In this document: positions 32,525 to 39,178 of the stretch, in pieces
Position numbering within the stretch: the stretch's first letter is position 1
Layout of the letters: each line of letters starts with the position of its first letter
From: Bacteroidales bacterium
GTDB lineage: Bacteria > Bacteroidota > Bacteroidia > Bacteroidales > UBA932
Assembly (NCBI GenBank): GCA_017535125.1
Contig: JAFXUS010000008.1
Span: 1-58,414 of the forward strand
Direction: 5' to 3'
DNA: 58,414 nt
Translations under genes and position numbers: made by a program
Notes under the pieces: model-generated
The model's input: the letters and a program-made list of their open reading frames with translations, nothing else
Told to the model about the DNA's origin: nothing
The model's database searches: none

Positions 32525-33620
32525 TGACGGGAGTGAAGACGCCTCCTGCCGTCTCGAAATAGCTGCGGTCCGCGGTGAGCGTGTCCACGATGGACTCCGT
32601 GCGGACCTTGTTGGAATCGGACAGGAAGATCTGGCCGAATTCCTTGTCGGCGACCAGCCGCAGCAGGTTGCCGACCCGGTTCATGTCGAGTTTGTCGAAG
32701 AGGTCGTCCAACAGCATGACGGGCGGGTAGCCGTAGGCGGATTTCATGACCTCGTACTGGGCGAATTTGAGGGCCACGAGGAAGGATTTCTGCTGCCCCT
32801 GCGAGCCGCATCGGCGGATGGGATGTCCGTCCATCGTGAAGAGGAAATCGTCGCGCTGCACGCCTGCCGTGGTGAATTTGAACACCTGGTCCCGGTCGCG
32901 GTGTGCGCGCAGGATTGCGCCCAGCTCGCCTTTCTGCAGGTCGGAACGGTACTCGATGCCCACCTGCTCGCGGCCGCCGGAGATCTCGGCGTAGTACTGC
33001 TGCACCACGGGCACGAGCCGCTCGCAGAATGCCTTGCGCCGCTCGTAGATGGGGACGGCGAGGGCGGAGAGCCGGTCGTCGAAAGTGGTCAGCAGGTCTT
33101 CGTCCCAGACGCCTGCCTTGAGCAGCTTGTTGCGCTGGAGAAGCAGCCGGTTGTATTGCTGGACGTCCGCCAGGTAGGGCTGCTCCATCTGGGCCAGGAC
33201 GGCGTTGACGAATTTCCGGCGCTCCTCGCCGGCCTCGCTGACCATGGCGATGTCGGCGGGGGAGACCATCACGATGGGCAGCACGCCGATGTGGGCGGAG
33301 ATGCGCTCGTAGGGCTTGTCATCGCGCTTGACGGTCTTTTGTCCGCCGTCCTGCACGCGGATGCTGAAGCGGGCGGTGCCGCCGCCCGGCATGGCGTAGG
33401 TGCCGGAAAGGGCGAACGCGGACGTGCCGTAGCGGAAATTGAAGCGGTCGGAGGTGGAAAAGGCGCTCTTGGTCATCGACAGGTACCAGATGGCGTCCAG
33501 GAGATTGGTCTTGCCTTCGCCGTTGCCGCCGCTGATGCAGTTGATGTTGGGCGAAAAGGTAAGTTCCTGCAACTGGATGTTGCGGAAGTCCTGTATGACG
33601 ATTTTCTGGAGTGTGGCCAT
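32517..33620 (-). CDS. recF: RecF recombination mediator ATPase
   Basis: 367 residues from MATLQKIVIQDFRN (three upstream codons ignored). SMC-like ABC ATPase that helps load RecA at gapped DNA with RecO and RecR. Walker A GGNGEGKTNLLDA (about 34-46), signature GSQGQQKSFLVALKFAQ and Walker B PVMLLDDLFDKLD are all present. It is the first gene of a recF-DUF721-pdxB transcript. The -7 box sits 6 nt before the ATG. Confidence 0.96.
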   Translation of the reverse strand: MATLQKIVIQDFRNIQLQELTFSPNINCISGGNGEGKTNLLDAIWYLSMTKSAFSTSDRFNFRYGTSAFALSGTYAMPGGGTARFSIRVQDGGQKTVKRDDKPYERISAHIGVLPIVMVSPADIAMVSEAGEERRKFVNAVLAQMEQPYLADVQQYNRLLLQRNKLLKAGVWDEDLLTTFDDRLSALAVPIYERRKAFCERLVPVVQQYYAEISGGREQVGIEYRSDLQKGELGAILRAHRDRDQVFKFTTAGVQRDDFLFTMDGHPIRRCGSQGQQKSFLVALKFAQYEVMKSAYGYPPVMLLDDLFDKLDMNRVGNLLRLVADKEFGQIFLSDSNKVRTESIVDTLTADRSYFETAGGVFTPVNE

Positions 33621-33626
33621 GTCTTG

Positions 33627-33634
33627 CAAAGTTA
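33627..33634 (-). promoter_or_regulatory. -7 box of the recF operon, close to the start codon
   Basis: TAACTTTG matches TAnnTTTG and is separated from the recF ATG by 6 nt, which predicts a leaderless mRNA. It is back-to-back with the plus-strand box at 33647. Confidence 0.55.
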
Positions 33635-33646
33635 AAGTATTTTTTC

Positions 33647-33654
33647 TAATTTTG
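33647..33654 (+). promoter_or_regulatory. -7 box of the TPR-yebC operon
   Basis: TAATTTTG matches TAnnTTTG and leaves about 33-39 nt of AT-rich leader before the ATG at 33694. Confidence 0.6.
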
Positions 33655-33693
33655 CGGGCTTAAAAACAACGAGTAAACAAAATAATTTACAAT

Positions 33694-34371
33694 ATGGCTC
33701 AGAAAAATCTGAATGACAAAGAGGCCCAGCGGCAGGAGAACATCGAGCAGACCGTCTCCGCCACCGAGCAGTTCTACAACGAAAACAAGAAAACCATCTG
33801 GTGCATCGTGGCCGCTGTCCTCGTGATCGGTCTCGGTGTCCTCGCCTACAACAAATTCATCTACCAGCCGAAGTGCGTGGAGGCCATGCAGCAGGCTTAT
33901 CCTGCCGAGATGAGCTTCCAGAACGGCGAATATGAGCTTGCGCTCAACGGTGACGGCAACAACCTCGGTTTCGCCGACATCATCGCCGACTACGGCACCA
34001 AGGCCGGCAAGGCCGTCTACCTGTATGCCGGTATCTGCGAGCTGCAGCTCGGCAACAACGAGGAAGCGCTCTCCTACCTGAAGAAGTACAACGGCAAAGA
34101 GCCCATCCTCGCCGCCCGCGCCAAGGCCTGCGAAGGTGACGCTTATGTCGCCCTCGGCGACTATGCCGCCGCCGTCCGCTGCTACAAGGCTGCCGCTTCC
34201 ACCGCCGACAATATCTTTGCTCCGGCCTACCTGCTGAAGGAAGGTTCCGCGCTGGAGGCCCTTGGCCAGAAGGAAGAGGCCCTGGCCTGCTACAAGACCA
34301 TCGAGAGCGACTACCCGTCCTCCCTCGAGGCCTACGAGATCGCCAAGAACATCGCCAGAGTTTCCGAATAA
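33694..34371 (+). CDS. Membrane-anchored tetratricopeptide repeat protein
   Basis: 225 residues. A charged N-terminus (1-32) precedes one transmembrane helix (about 33-52, TIWCIVAAVLVIGLGVLAYN), then a soluble region with at least three TPR-like units (AVYLYAGICELQLGNNEEALSYLKKY; RAKACEGDAYVALGDYAAAVRCYKAA; APAYLLKEGSALEALGQKEEALACYKTI). The layout resembles YfgM-type periplasmic TPR proteins that assist protein export. Codon use is strongly biased to C-ending codons, suggesting high expression. yebC follows after 1 nt. Confidence 0.9.
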   Translation: MAQKNLNDKEAQRQENIEQTVSATEQFYNENKKTIWCIVAAVLVIGLGVLAYNKFIYQPKCVEAMQQAYPAEMSFQNGEYELALNGDGNNLGFADIIADYGTKAGKAVYLYAGICELQLGNNEEALSYLKKYNGKEPILAARAKACEGDAYVALGDYAAAVRCYKAAASTADNIFAPAYLLKEGSALEALGQKEEALACYKTIESDYPSSLEAYEIAKNIARVSE

Positions 34372-34372
34372 T

Positions 34373-35125
34373 ATGGGAAGAGCATTTGAATTCCGCAAGG
34401 AGCGCAAACTGAAGCGCTGGGGCCACATGGCCCGTACGTTCACCAAGCTGGGCAAGGAAATCACCATCGCCGTCAAGCAGGGCGGTCCCGACGTGACCGG
34501 CAACCCGCGCCTCCGCGCCCTGATGGCCGAGGCCCGTGCCGAGCAGATGCCCAAGGAAAACATCGAGCGCGCCATCAAGAAGGCCACCGAGAGCAAGCAG
34601 GGCGACTTCAAGGAGATCATCTACGAAGGCTTCGGCCCGCATGGCATCGCCTACCTCGTGGAGGCCGCCACGGACAACAATACCCGCACCGTCGCCAACG
34701 TCCGCAGCTACTTCAACAAGTGCGGCGGCTCGCTCGGCACGACCGGTTCCGTGAGCTTCATGTTCGACCGCAAGTGCACCTTCCGCGTCAAGGAGAAGGA
34801 GGGCATTGACCTCGAGGAGCTCGAGCTCGAACTCATCGACTACGGTGTGGAGGAACTCTTCCGCCAGGAAGAAGAGGACAAGGACGGCAACGTGACGCCC
34901 GTCATCGTGATGTACGGCGATTACAGCGCCTACGGCCAGATCCAGAAGTACATCGAGGAGAACGGCTACGAACTCATCTCCGGCGGTTTCGAGCAGATCC
35001 CCAACGTGGACCTCAAGGAAGTCACCGACGAGCAGCGCGCCACGCTCGACAAGCTCATCGGCATGCTGGAAGACGACGAGGACGTGACCAACGTCTATAC
35101 GACGATGAAGCCTGCCGAAGAGTAA
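34373..35125 (+). CDS. yebC: YebC/PmpR family translation and regulatory factor
   Basis: 250 residues from the ATG 1 nt after the TPR stop; a longer in-frame reading is an artefact through the TPR gene. The three-domain YebC/TACO1 fold is evident: MGRAFEFRKERKLKRWGHMARTFTKLGKEI, GNPRLRALMAEARAEQMPKENIERAIKKA and the acidic C-terminal domains. The family binds DNA or ribosomes and has been linked to relief of polyproline stalling. The C-terminal tail is longer and more acidic than in short members. A tandem repeat begins at its stop codon. Confidence 0.95.
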   Translation: MGRAFEFRKERKLKRWGHMARTFTKLGKEITIAVKQGGPDVTGNPRLRALMAEARAEQMPKENIERAIKKATESKQGDFKEIIYEGFGPHGIAYLVEAATDNNTRTVANVRSYFNKCGGSLGTTGSVSFMFDRKCTFRVKEKEGIDLEELELELIDYGVEELFRQEEEDKDGNVTPVIVMYGDYSAYGQIQKYIEENGYELISGGFEQIPNVDLKEVTDEQRATLDKLIGMLEDDEDVTNVYTTMKPAEE

Positions 35126-35164
35126 ATCGGGCAATTCGTCGAAGAAATCGGGCAATTCGTCGAA
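35124..35164 (+). repeat. Two-copy 21-nt tandem repeat at the yebC stop codon
   Basis: The 20-mer AAATCGGGCAATTCGTCGAA occurs at 35124-35143 and 35145-35164 with one base between. It starts inside the TAA stop and runs into the terminator. Confidence 0.85.
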
Positions 35165-35165
35165 A

Positions 35166-35194
35166 AACCGGACCGGACACGGCCCGGATTTTTT
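35166..35194 (+). terminator. Terminator of the TPR-yebC operon
   Basis: CCGG-A-CCG and CGG-C-CCGG arms with one A:C mismatch and a 4-nt loop, followed by ATTTTTT. Confidence 0.75.
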
Positions 35195-35281
35195 ATGTTT
35201 GTACCAGAAAACGACGACAAATCATTAACTAAAATAAATATAACAAAGTAAAATTAAGTTTAACTCTACGCTCCGAAAAGT

Positions 35282-35311
35282 TTGCGGGCATCCTTCACAG
35301 GGTGCCCGCAA
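35282..35311 (-). terminator. Hairpin downstream of the head-GIN lipoprotein gene
   Basis: TTGCGGGCA and TGCCCGCAA arms, extended by CC/GG with one mismatch, loop TTCACA. On the minus strand it lies 41 nt past the stop codon at 35352 and is followed by a weak T tract. The rest of the 226-bp gap is AT-rich with no ORF. Confidence 0.6.
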
Positions 35312-35351
35312 GCCGTTTAAGTATAGTATGTTTAATCAGGTTTTGTTCTGC

Positions 35352-36074
35352 CTAAGGGCGCTTGACGCTTCCCATGCCGCGGATCTTCGAGTTGATGTCG
35401 GTGCAGTCCAGCTGACGGGCGTCGATGTCGCCCGCGCCGCTGATGCTCAGGTCTGCGCTGGCGGCCTTGCCGGAGAGCTTCGCGTCGCCGGCGCCGTTGA
35501 TGGCGACTGCGATGGCGTCGCAGTCGATGCCGTTGATCCTGGCGTCGCCGGCGCCGTTGACGGTGATCTCCGCGTCGCTGGCCTTCAGGCCGTTGATGTC
35601 GATGTCGCCGGCACCGTTGACGATGGCGTCAAAGTTGAGGGCTGTGATGCCTTCCGGTGCGTTGAAATCCACGGCCCCGTTGAAGTTCAGGCTTTCCATC
35701 ACCGGGCTCGAGATGTTGATGGTGATCTTCTTGAGATTGCGGATGCGGTTGAGGTTGGACTTGATTACCAGGGTGCCGTTCTCGTTGGTGACGCTCACGC
35801 GCTCCATGACGTTGTCCGGGGCGTAGATGGACACGGCGCAGTCGCCGGGGGTGTAGATCACGTCGCCGGGAAGGTTGCAGGTTATGGCGTGGAAGTCTCC
35901 GACCATCGCTTCGCGGGTGATATAGTTGTCGCTGGCGGTAATCTTCTCGCCGGCGCTGTCGCCGGTAATGCCGAGCATGTTCTCGTTGAAGTCGTCGCTG
36001 ACGCGGATGAAGCGGCAGGAGGAGAGGGGGAGCAGCGTAGCGGCTGCCAGGAGGAGGGTAACTATCTTTTTCAT
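35352..36074 (-). CDS. Head-GIN domain (DUF2807) lipoprotein
   Basis: 240 residues. The lipoprotein signal ends LSSC (Cys20). The mature protein is a DUF2807 head-GIN right-handed beta-helix. From about residue 150 it contains an exact 20-residue repeat starting NGAGD (three times NGAGD, then SGAGD), one turn per repeat. Head-GIN lipoproteins are common in Bacteroidota and their function is unknown. It is the last gene of a GntR/ABC operon and follows the regulator by 10 nt, so it may answer the same envelope signal. Confidence 0.9.
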   Translation of the reverse strand: MKKIVTLLLAAATLLPLSSCRFIRVSDDFNENMLGITGDSAGEKITASDNYITREAMVGDFHAITCNLPGDVIYTPGDCAVSIYAPDNVMERVSVTNENGTLVIKSNLNRIRNLKKITINISSPVMESLNFNGAVDFNAPEGITALNFDAIVNGAGDIDINGLKASDAEITVNGAGDARINGIDCDAIAVAINGAGDAKLSGKAASADLSISGAGDIDARQLDCTDINSKIRGMGSVKRP

Positions 36075-36084
36075 GTCTTGTGTG

Positions 36085-36423
36085 CTAGTTGATAAAGTCT
36101 TTGAGGTCGATTCCGAGCAGGCTGGCCCGGCTTCGGAAGAGCGGCAGCTCTTCGTCGATGAACTTGCGGCGCTCCGTGTCGCGTATCACGTCCAGGGCGT
36201 CGCCCGCGACGAAGAATCCGATGCCGCGCTGGTTGAAGATGACCTTGCGGTCCGTGAGGATCTCGTAGGACCTGGCCACGGTGTTGGGGTTGACCCCGAT
36301 CTGTGCACCCCATTCCCGGACCGAGGGGATGCGCCCGCCGGGTTTGAACTCCCCGGAGAGGATCCGCTCGCAGAGATTGTCCGCGATCTGGATGTAGATG
36401 GGTTTGTTGCTGTCGAATTCCAT
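36085..36423 (-). CDS. GntR regulator, YtrA subfamily
   Basis: 112 residues. The GntR winged helix (about 8-75: PIYIQIADNLCERILSGEFKPGGRIPSVREWGAQIGVNPNTVARSYEIL) is followed by only a ~35-residue helical tail, the short YtrA layout. YtrA regulators repress ABC operons and bind GTGTA..TA/TA..TACAC-type palindromes, often during cell-envelope stress. Such a palindrome lies at the operon promoter (38063-38084), so autorepression is likely. It ends 4 nt from the permease gene. Confidence 0.92.
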   Translation of the reverse strand: MEFDSNKPIYIQIADNLCERILSGEFKPGGRIPSVREWGAQIGVNPNTVARSYEILTDRKVIFNQRGIGFFVAGDALDVIRDTERRKFIDEELPLFRSRASLLGIDLKDFIN

Positions 36424-36427
36424 ATGT

Positions 36428-37228
36428 CTAATGTTTAAGTGTGCGGATGCGGTAGTAGATGCCGCCCAGCAGACCGCCCACGAAGACGGTGAAGGTGATG
36501 CTGAGGGCCCAGTTGAGCGCGCTGATGGCCTTTCCCGCCGTGTCGAACTGGTCGAACCAGTTGAAGTAGAAGGAGCCGCTGTGGCCGACGATGATCATGC
36601 CGATGGTGGAGAGGATCATGCTGAGGCCGAAGATGCAGAGAATGGTCTTGGCGACCTTGCTCTTCTTGAAGCAGATGGCACCGAGGGTGAAGGTCAGGAC
36701 ATACTCGCTCCATTCCAGCAGGATGATGCCGAGCCAGTTGATACGGATGCCGTTTTCAATCAGGGTGTCATTCATTTCCTGCACTGCGATGAGTTCCAGG
36801 AGACGGTCGCCGTAGTGGTTCGGGAAGAGGAAGCTGACCAGGGCGTCGCTGCCGAGCTGCAGGACAAAGAGGACGATCGGAAGGATGAAGCAGACGATCA
36901 GCCCCATCGAGAGCCATTTCTCGAAGGTGGACGCCGGAAGCATCAGGAAGTTGGTTCCGGCCTTCTTCTCCGTCAGGTTGCCGTAGATCTTCGTGCCGGC
37001 TCCGAGGAGGACGACGGTGATGGCGGCGAAGAACTGCATGTATTTCATGGCCACGGGAAGTTCCACGAAATGCTGCGTGAAGATCAGGGAGAAGAGTTCG
37101 TAGATGACGAACAGGCTGATGGGCAGCGTGCCGAGGATCAGCAGGCTGAGGCCGTAGTTATTCTTAGCGTTGCGCAGGTCGTACAGGAAGTACTGGCCGA
37201 AGCGCTTGATGTCGAAGATGTTATTCAT
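36428..37228 (-). CDS. ABC transporter permease-like membrane protein
   Basis: 266 residues with about six transmembrane segments, including NYGLSLLILGTLPISLFVIYELF, YMQFFAAITVVLLGAG, WLSMGLIVCFILPIVLFVL, YVLTFTLGAICF, TILCIFGLSMILSTIGMIIVG and ALSITFTVFVGGLLGGIYY. It has no catalytic motif. It matches the one-permease type paired with YtrA-like ATPases. It starts inside the 3' end of the ATPase gene (8-nt overlap). The exported or sensed compound is unknown. Confidence 0.82.
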   Translation of the reverse strand: MNNIFDIKRFGQYFLYDLRNAKNNYGLSLLILGTLPISLFVIYELFSLIFTQHFVELPVAMKYMQFFAAITVVLLGAGTKIYGNLTEKKAGTNFLMLPASTFEKWLSMGLIVCFILPIVLFVLQLGSDALVSFLFPNHYGDRLLELIAVQEMNDTLIENGIRINWLGIILLEWSEYVLTFTLGAICFKKSKVAKTILCIFGLSMILSTIGMIIVGHSGSFYFNWFDQFDTAGKAISALNWALSITFTVFVGGLLGGIYYRIRTLKH

Positions 37229-38051
37229 GGTTGAAGAGGTTTTTGACGAGGTCTTTGTGCTTGTGGACGGTGTTGAAGAGGGCTTCGATGTTCACCTTGC
37301 TGTCGGCCTTCTCCGTGTTGGGGAGCACCTGGATGAAGCCGCCGGGCAGCTGCTCGGAGTAGAGGGCGTCGGGGTGCAGGGTGGTGCCGTAGTCGAAGTA
37401 GAGCTTGTCGGCGATCTCTTCGATGGATGCGTTCAGGAGGACGTCGCGGCGGTCCAGGATGATGATCGGGTCGATGATGTTCTCCAGGTCGCGCACCTGA
37501 TGGGTGGAGATCACGATGGTGCTGTCTTCGGCCGTGTACTTCATCAGGGCGGAGCGGAACTGGGCCTTGGACGGGATGTCCAGGCCGTTGGTCGGCTCGT
37601 CGAGATAGAGGAAGCGGACGTTGCAGGCGAGTGCGAAGGCGATGTAGGTCTTCTTGAGCTGGCCGGCGGACATGGCGTTCATCTTCTGCTCCGGATTCAC
37701 CTCGAACTCGCGGATGATCTTGTCGAAGGTATCGAACTGGAAGTTCGGCCAGAACTTGCCGCAGGACTTCGCCCAGCAGCGGGCCTTATCGTTGACCGGG
37801 GCCACCTCGTCGGGGAGGTAGTACTGGTCCTGCAGGAGGGCGGGCTCGCGCTTCCAGGGATCGCGGCCGTCCGTTTCAATCGTACCGGTCTGGGTCTTCT
37901 TGAGACCGCAGAGGAGGGTCAGCAGCGTCGTCTTGCCGACACCGTTCTCGCCCAGGAGACCATAGATCTTACCGGGCTCCAGGTTCATCGAAATGTTCGT
38001 CAGAACCTCGTTTTTTCCATAGCTGAAGGCTAAATTGTTGATTTTTATCAT
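37221..38051 (-). CDS. ABC transporter ATP-binding protein
   Basis: 276 residues. Walker A is GLLGENGVGKTTLL (33-46), Q-loop YYLPDEV, signature MSAGQLKKTYIA (an MSAGQ variant of LSGGQ), Walker B FLYLDEPTNGLD and switch His in ISTHQV. It is the first gene of the ATPase-permease-GntR-head-GIN transcript. Transporters of this type work in cell-wall antibiotic or lipid export; here the substrate is unknown. Confidence 0.95.
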   Translation of the reverse strand: MIKINNLAFSYGKNEVLTNISMNLEPGKIYGLLGENGVGKTTLLTLLCGLKKTQTGTIETDGRDPWKREPALLQDQYYLPDEVAPVNDKARCWAKSCGKFWPNFQFDTFDKIIREFEVNPEQKMNAMSAGQLKKTYIAFALACNVRFLYLDEPTNGLDIPSKAQFRSALMKYTAEDSTIVISTHQVRDLENIIDPIIILDRRDVLLNASIEEIADKLYFDYGTTLHPDALYSEQLPGGFIQVLPNTEKADSKVNIEALFNTVHKHKDLVKNLFNHE

Positions 38052-38062
38052 GGCGTTTTGCA

Positions 38063-38084
38063 GTGTATTAGTTCAATAGTACAC
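38063..38084. promoter_or_regulatory. Probable YtrA-type operator
   Basis: GTGTATTA and TAGTACAC form an inverted repeat (one mismatch per arm) around GTTCAA. It lies 3 nt inside the transcript side of the -7 box, so a bound regulator would cover the transcription start of its own operon. Confidence 0.75.
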
Positions 38085-38086
38085 CG

Positions 38087-38094
38087 CAAAGGTA
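38087..38094 (-). promoter_or_regulatory. -7 box of the ABC/GntR operon
   Basis: TACCTTTG on the minus strand matches TAnnTTTG, 35 nt before the ATPase ATG and next to the operator. The remainder of the gap to 38208 is AT-rich with no ORF. Confidence 0.65.
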
Positions 38095-38208
38095 CAACAA
38101 AAAATTAATCTTCCAAATTTTTTTCAAGAAAAATGAAAAAACTTTTTCTTCCTCCTCAAAATAGTCTGTATCTGAGGACGAAAGCCACGAAAGGATGTGA
38201 CGGGGGAG

Positions 38209-39147
38209 TTATTGCAGCGGACGGTGTTGGGCGGCGCGGGCGGCGCGTTCGGCGGCGAGGATGCGCTCGCGCTCGGCAGGGACGGTGCAGCTGTCCAGGA
38301 AGCGTTCCCAGACGATCTGTACGGCGGCGGAAGACGGGTGGACGAGATCCTCGGCGTAGAACCGGTAATCCCGCAATTCGTCCATCAGAATCTCGTAGGC
38401 CGGGAAATAGCTGACGCCGCCGGACGGAAATAGAGCGGCGCCGGTGCTGCCTGGCGGCGAAGGCTCAGCCGCAGCAGGCTCACCGGGCCGCTTTCCGTCC
38501 GCCGGCAGAGAGACCTGCTTTACCGCCAGGTGCAAGGTAGACTTGGAGATGGTATTGGCGTGCGCGCCGTCGCCGAGGTGTCGGATGGGGGAGACGGTCA
38601 GGATGAACTGTTTGTCGGGGTGTGCGTCGATGATGCCGCGCAGCAACTCCGTGCAGGCTTCGACGGACAGCAACTCGTGTGCGAATTCCCGCGCGGGCCG
38701 CTTGAGGCAATTGGCGACGACCGGCTGCCCCGGCCGTTCCAGCGCCCGCCATACCCGGGCGGTGCCGAGCGTCAGGATGACCCGGTTGCATGCGCGCCAG
38801 CGCGCGGAATCTTCTTTCAAACGCGCATTCGCGTGCGCGAGGAATTCCTCCGCCGTCGGGCGGGCGAAAGCCGTGTGGTGCGAGAAACTGCCAATCCGGC
38901 CGGCGCCGGCTCCCATTTCCACGCAATCCGCCTGCGCGAACGGCTCCGCGCTGTCCAGCCGCGCCACCGCGGCGGCGATGGAGGCCGGATTATAGAGGGT
39001 GCCGAAGGGATTGCGGAGTACGTCGAAGCCGGCCGCTTCCATGCGTGCGCCGATTTCATCGGCAAAGCAGCTGCCCATGACGCAGATATGGTCGGAAAGT
39101 GAGATTTCCGTGATTTTTTCGCAAGGAATGTCGGTAAACAGTTTCAT
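38209..39147 (-). CDS. GSCFA domain protein
   Basis: 312 residues from the ATG at 39147; the longer in-frame reading would run through the divergent promoter. The namesake motif is ICVMGSCFADEIGARM (about 17-32), followed by DVLRNPFGTLYNPASIA, the SFSHHTAFARPT block and FILTVSPIRHLGDGAHANTISKSTLHLA. The GDS/SGNH-like arrangement (Ser in GSCFA, Asn and His later) suggests a hydrolase or acyl-esterase, but no activity is established. It is cytoplasmic by prediction and divergent from the 5'-nucleotidase. Confidence 0.9.
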   Translation of the reverse strand: MKLFTDIPCEKITEISLSDHICVMGSCFADEIGARMEAAGFDVLRNPFGTLYNPASIAAAVARLDSAEPFAQADCVEMGAGAGRIGSFSHHTAFARPTAEEFLAHANARLKEDSARWRACNRVILTLGTARVWRALERPGQPVVANCLKRPAREFAHELLSVEACTELLRGIIDAHPDKQFILTVSPIRHLGDGAHANTISKSTLHLAVKQVSLPADGKRPGEPAAAEPSPPGSTGAALFPSGGVSYFPAYEILMDELRDYRFYAEDLVHPSSAAVQIVWERFLDSCTVPAERERILAAERAARAAQHRPLQ

Positions 39148-39155
39148 TTTCTTCG

Positions 39156-39163
39156 CAAAATTA
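39156..39163 (-). promoter_or_regulatory. -7 box of the GSCFA gene
   Basis: TAATTTTG matches TAnnTTTG, 8 nt before the ATG at 39147. Confidence 0.5.
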
Positions 39164-39164
39164 A

Positions 39165-39172
39165 TAAATTTG
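39165..39172 (+). promoter_or_regulatory. -7 box of the 5'-nucleotidase gene
   Basis: TAAATTTG matches TAnnTTTG, 6 nt before the ATG at 39179. The two divergent boxes sit one base apart in a 31-bp gap. Confidence 0.5.
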
Positions 39173-39178
39173 TCGATT

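Noticed and set aside
35124..35164. Short direct repeats as a CRISPR remnant
   Set aside because: Only two units with a one-base gap, no spacers and no cas genes in the window.
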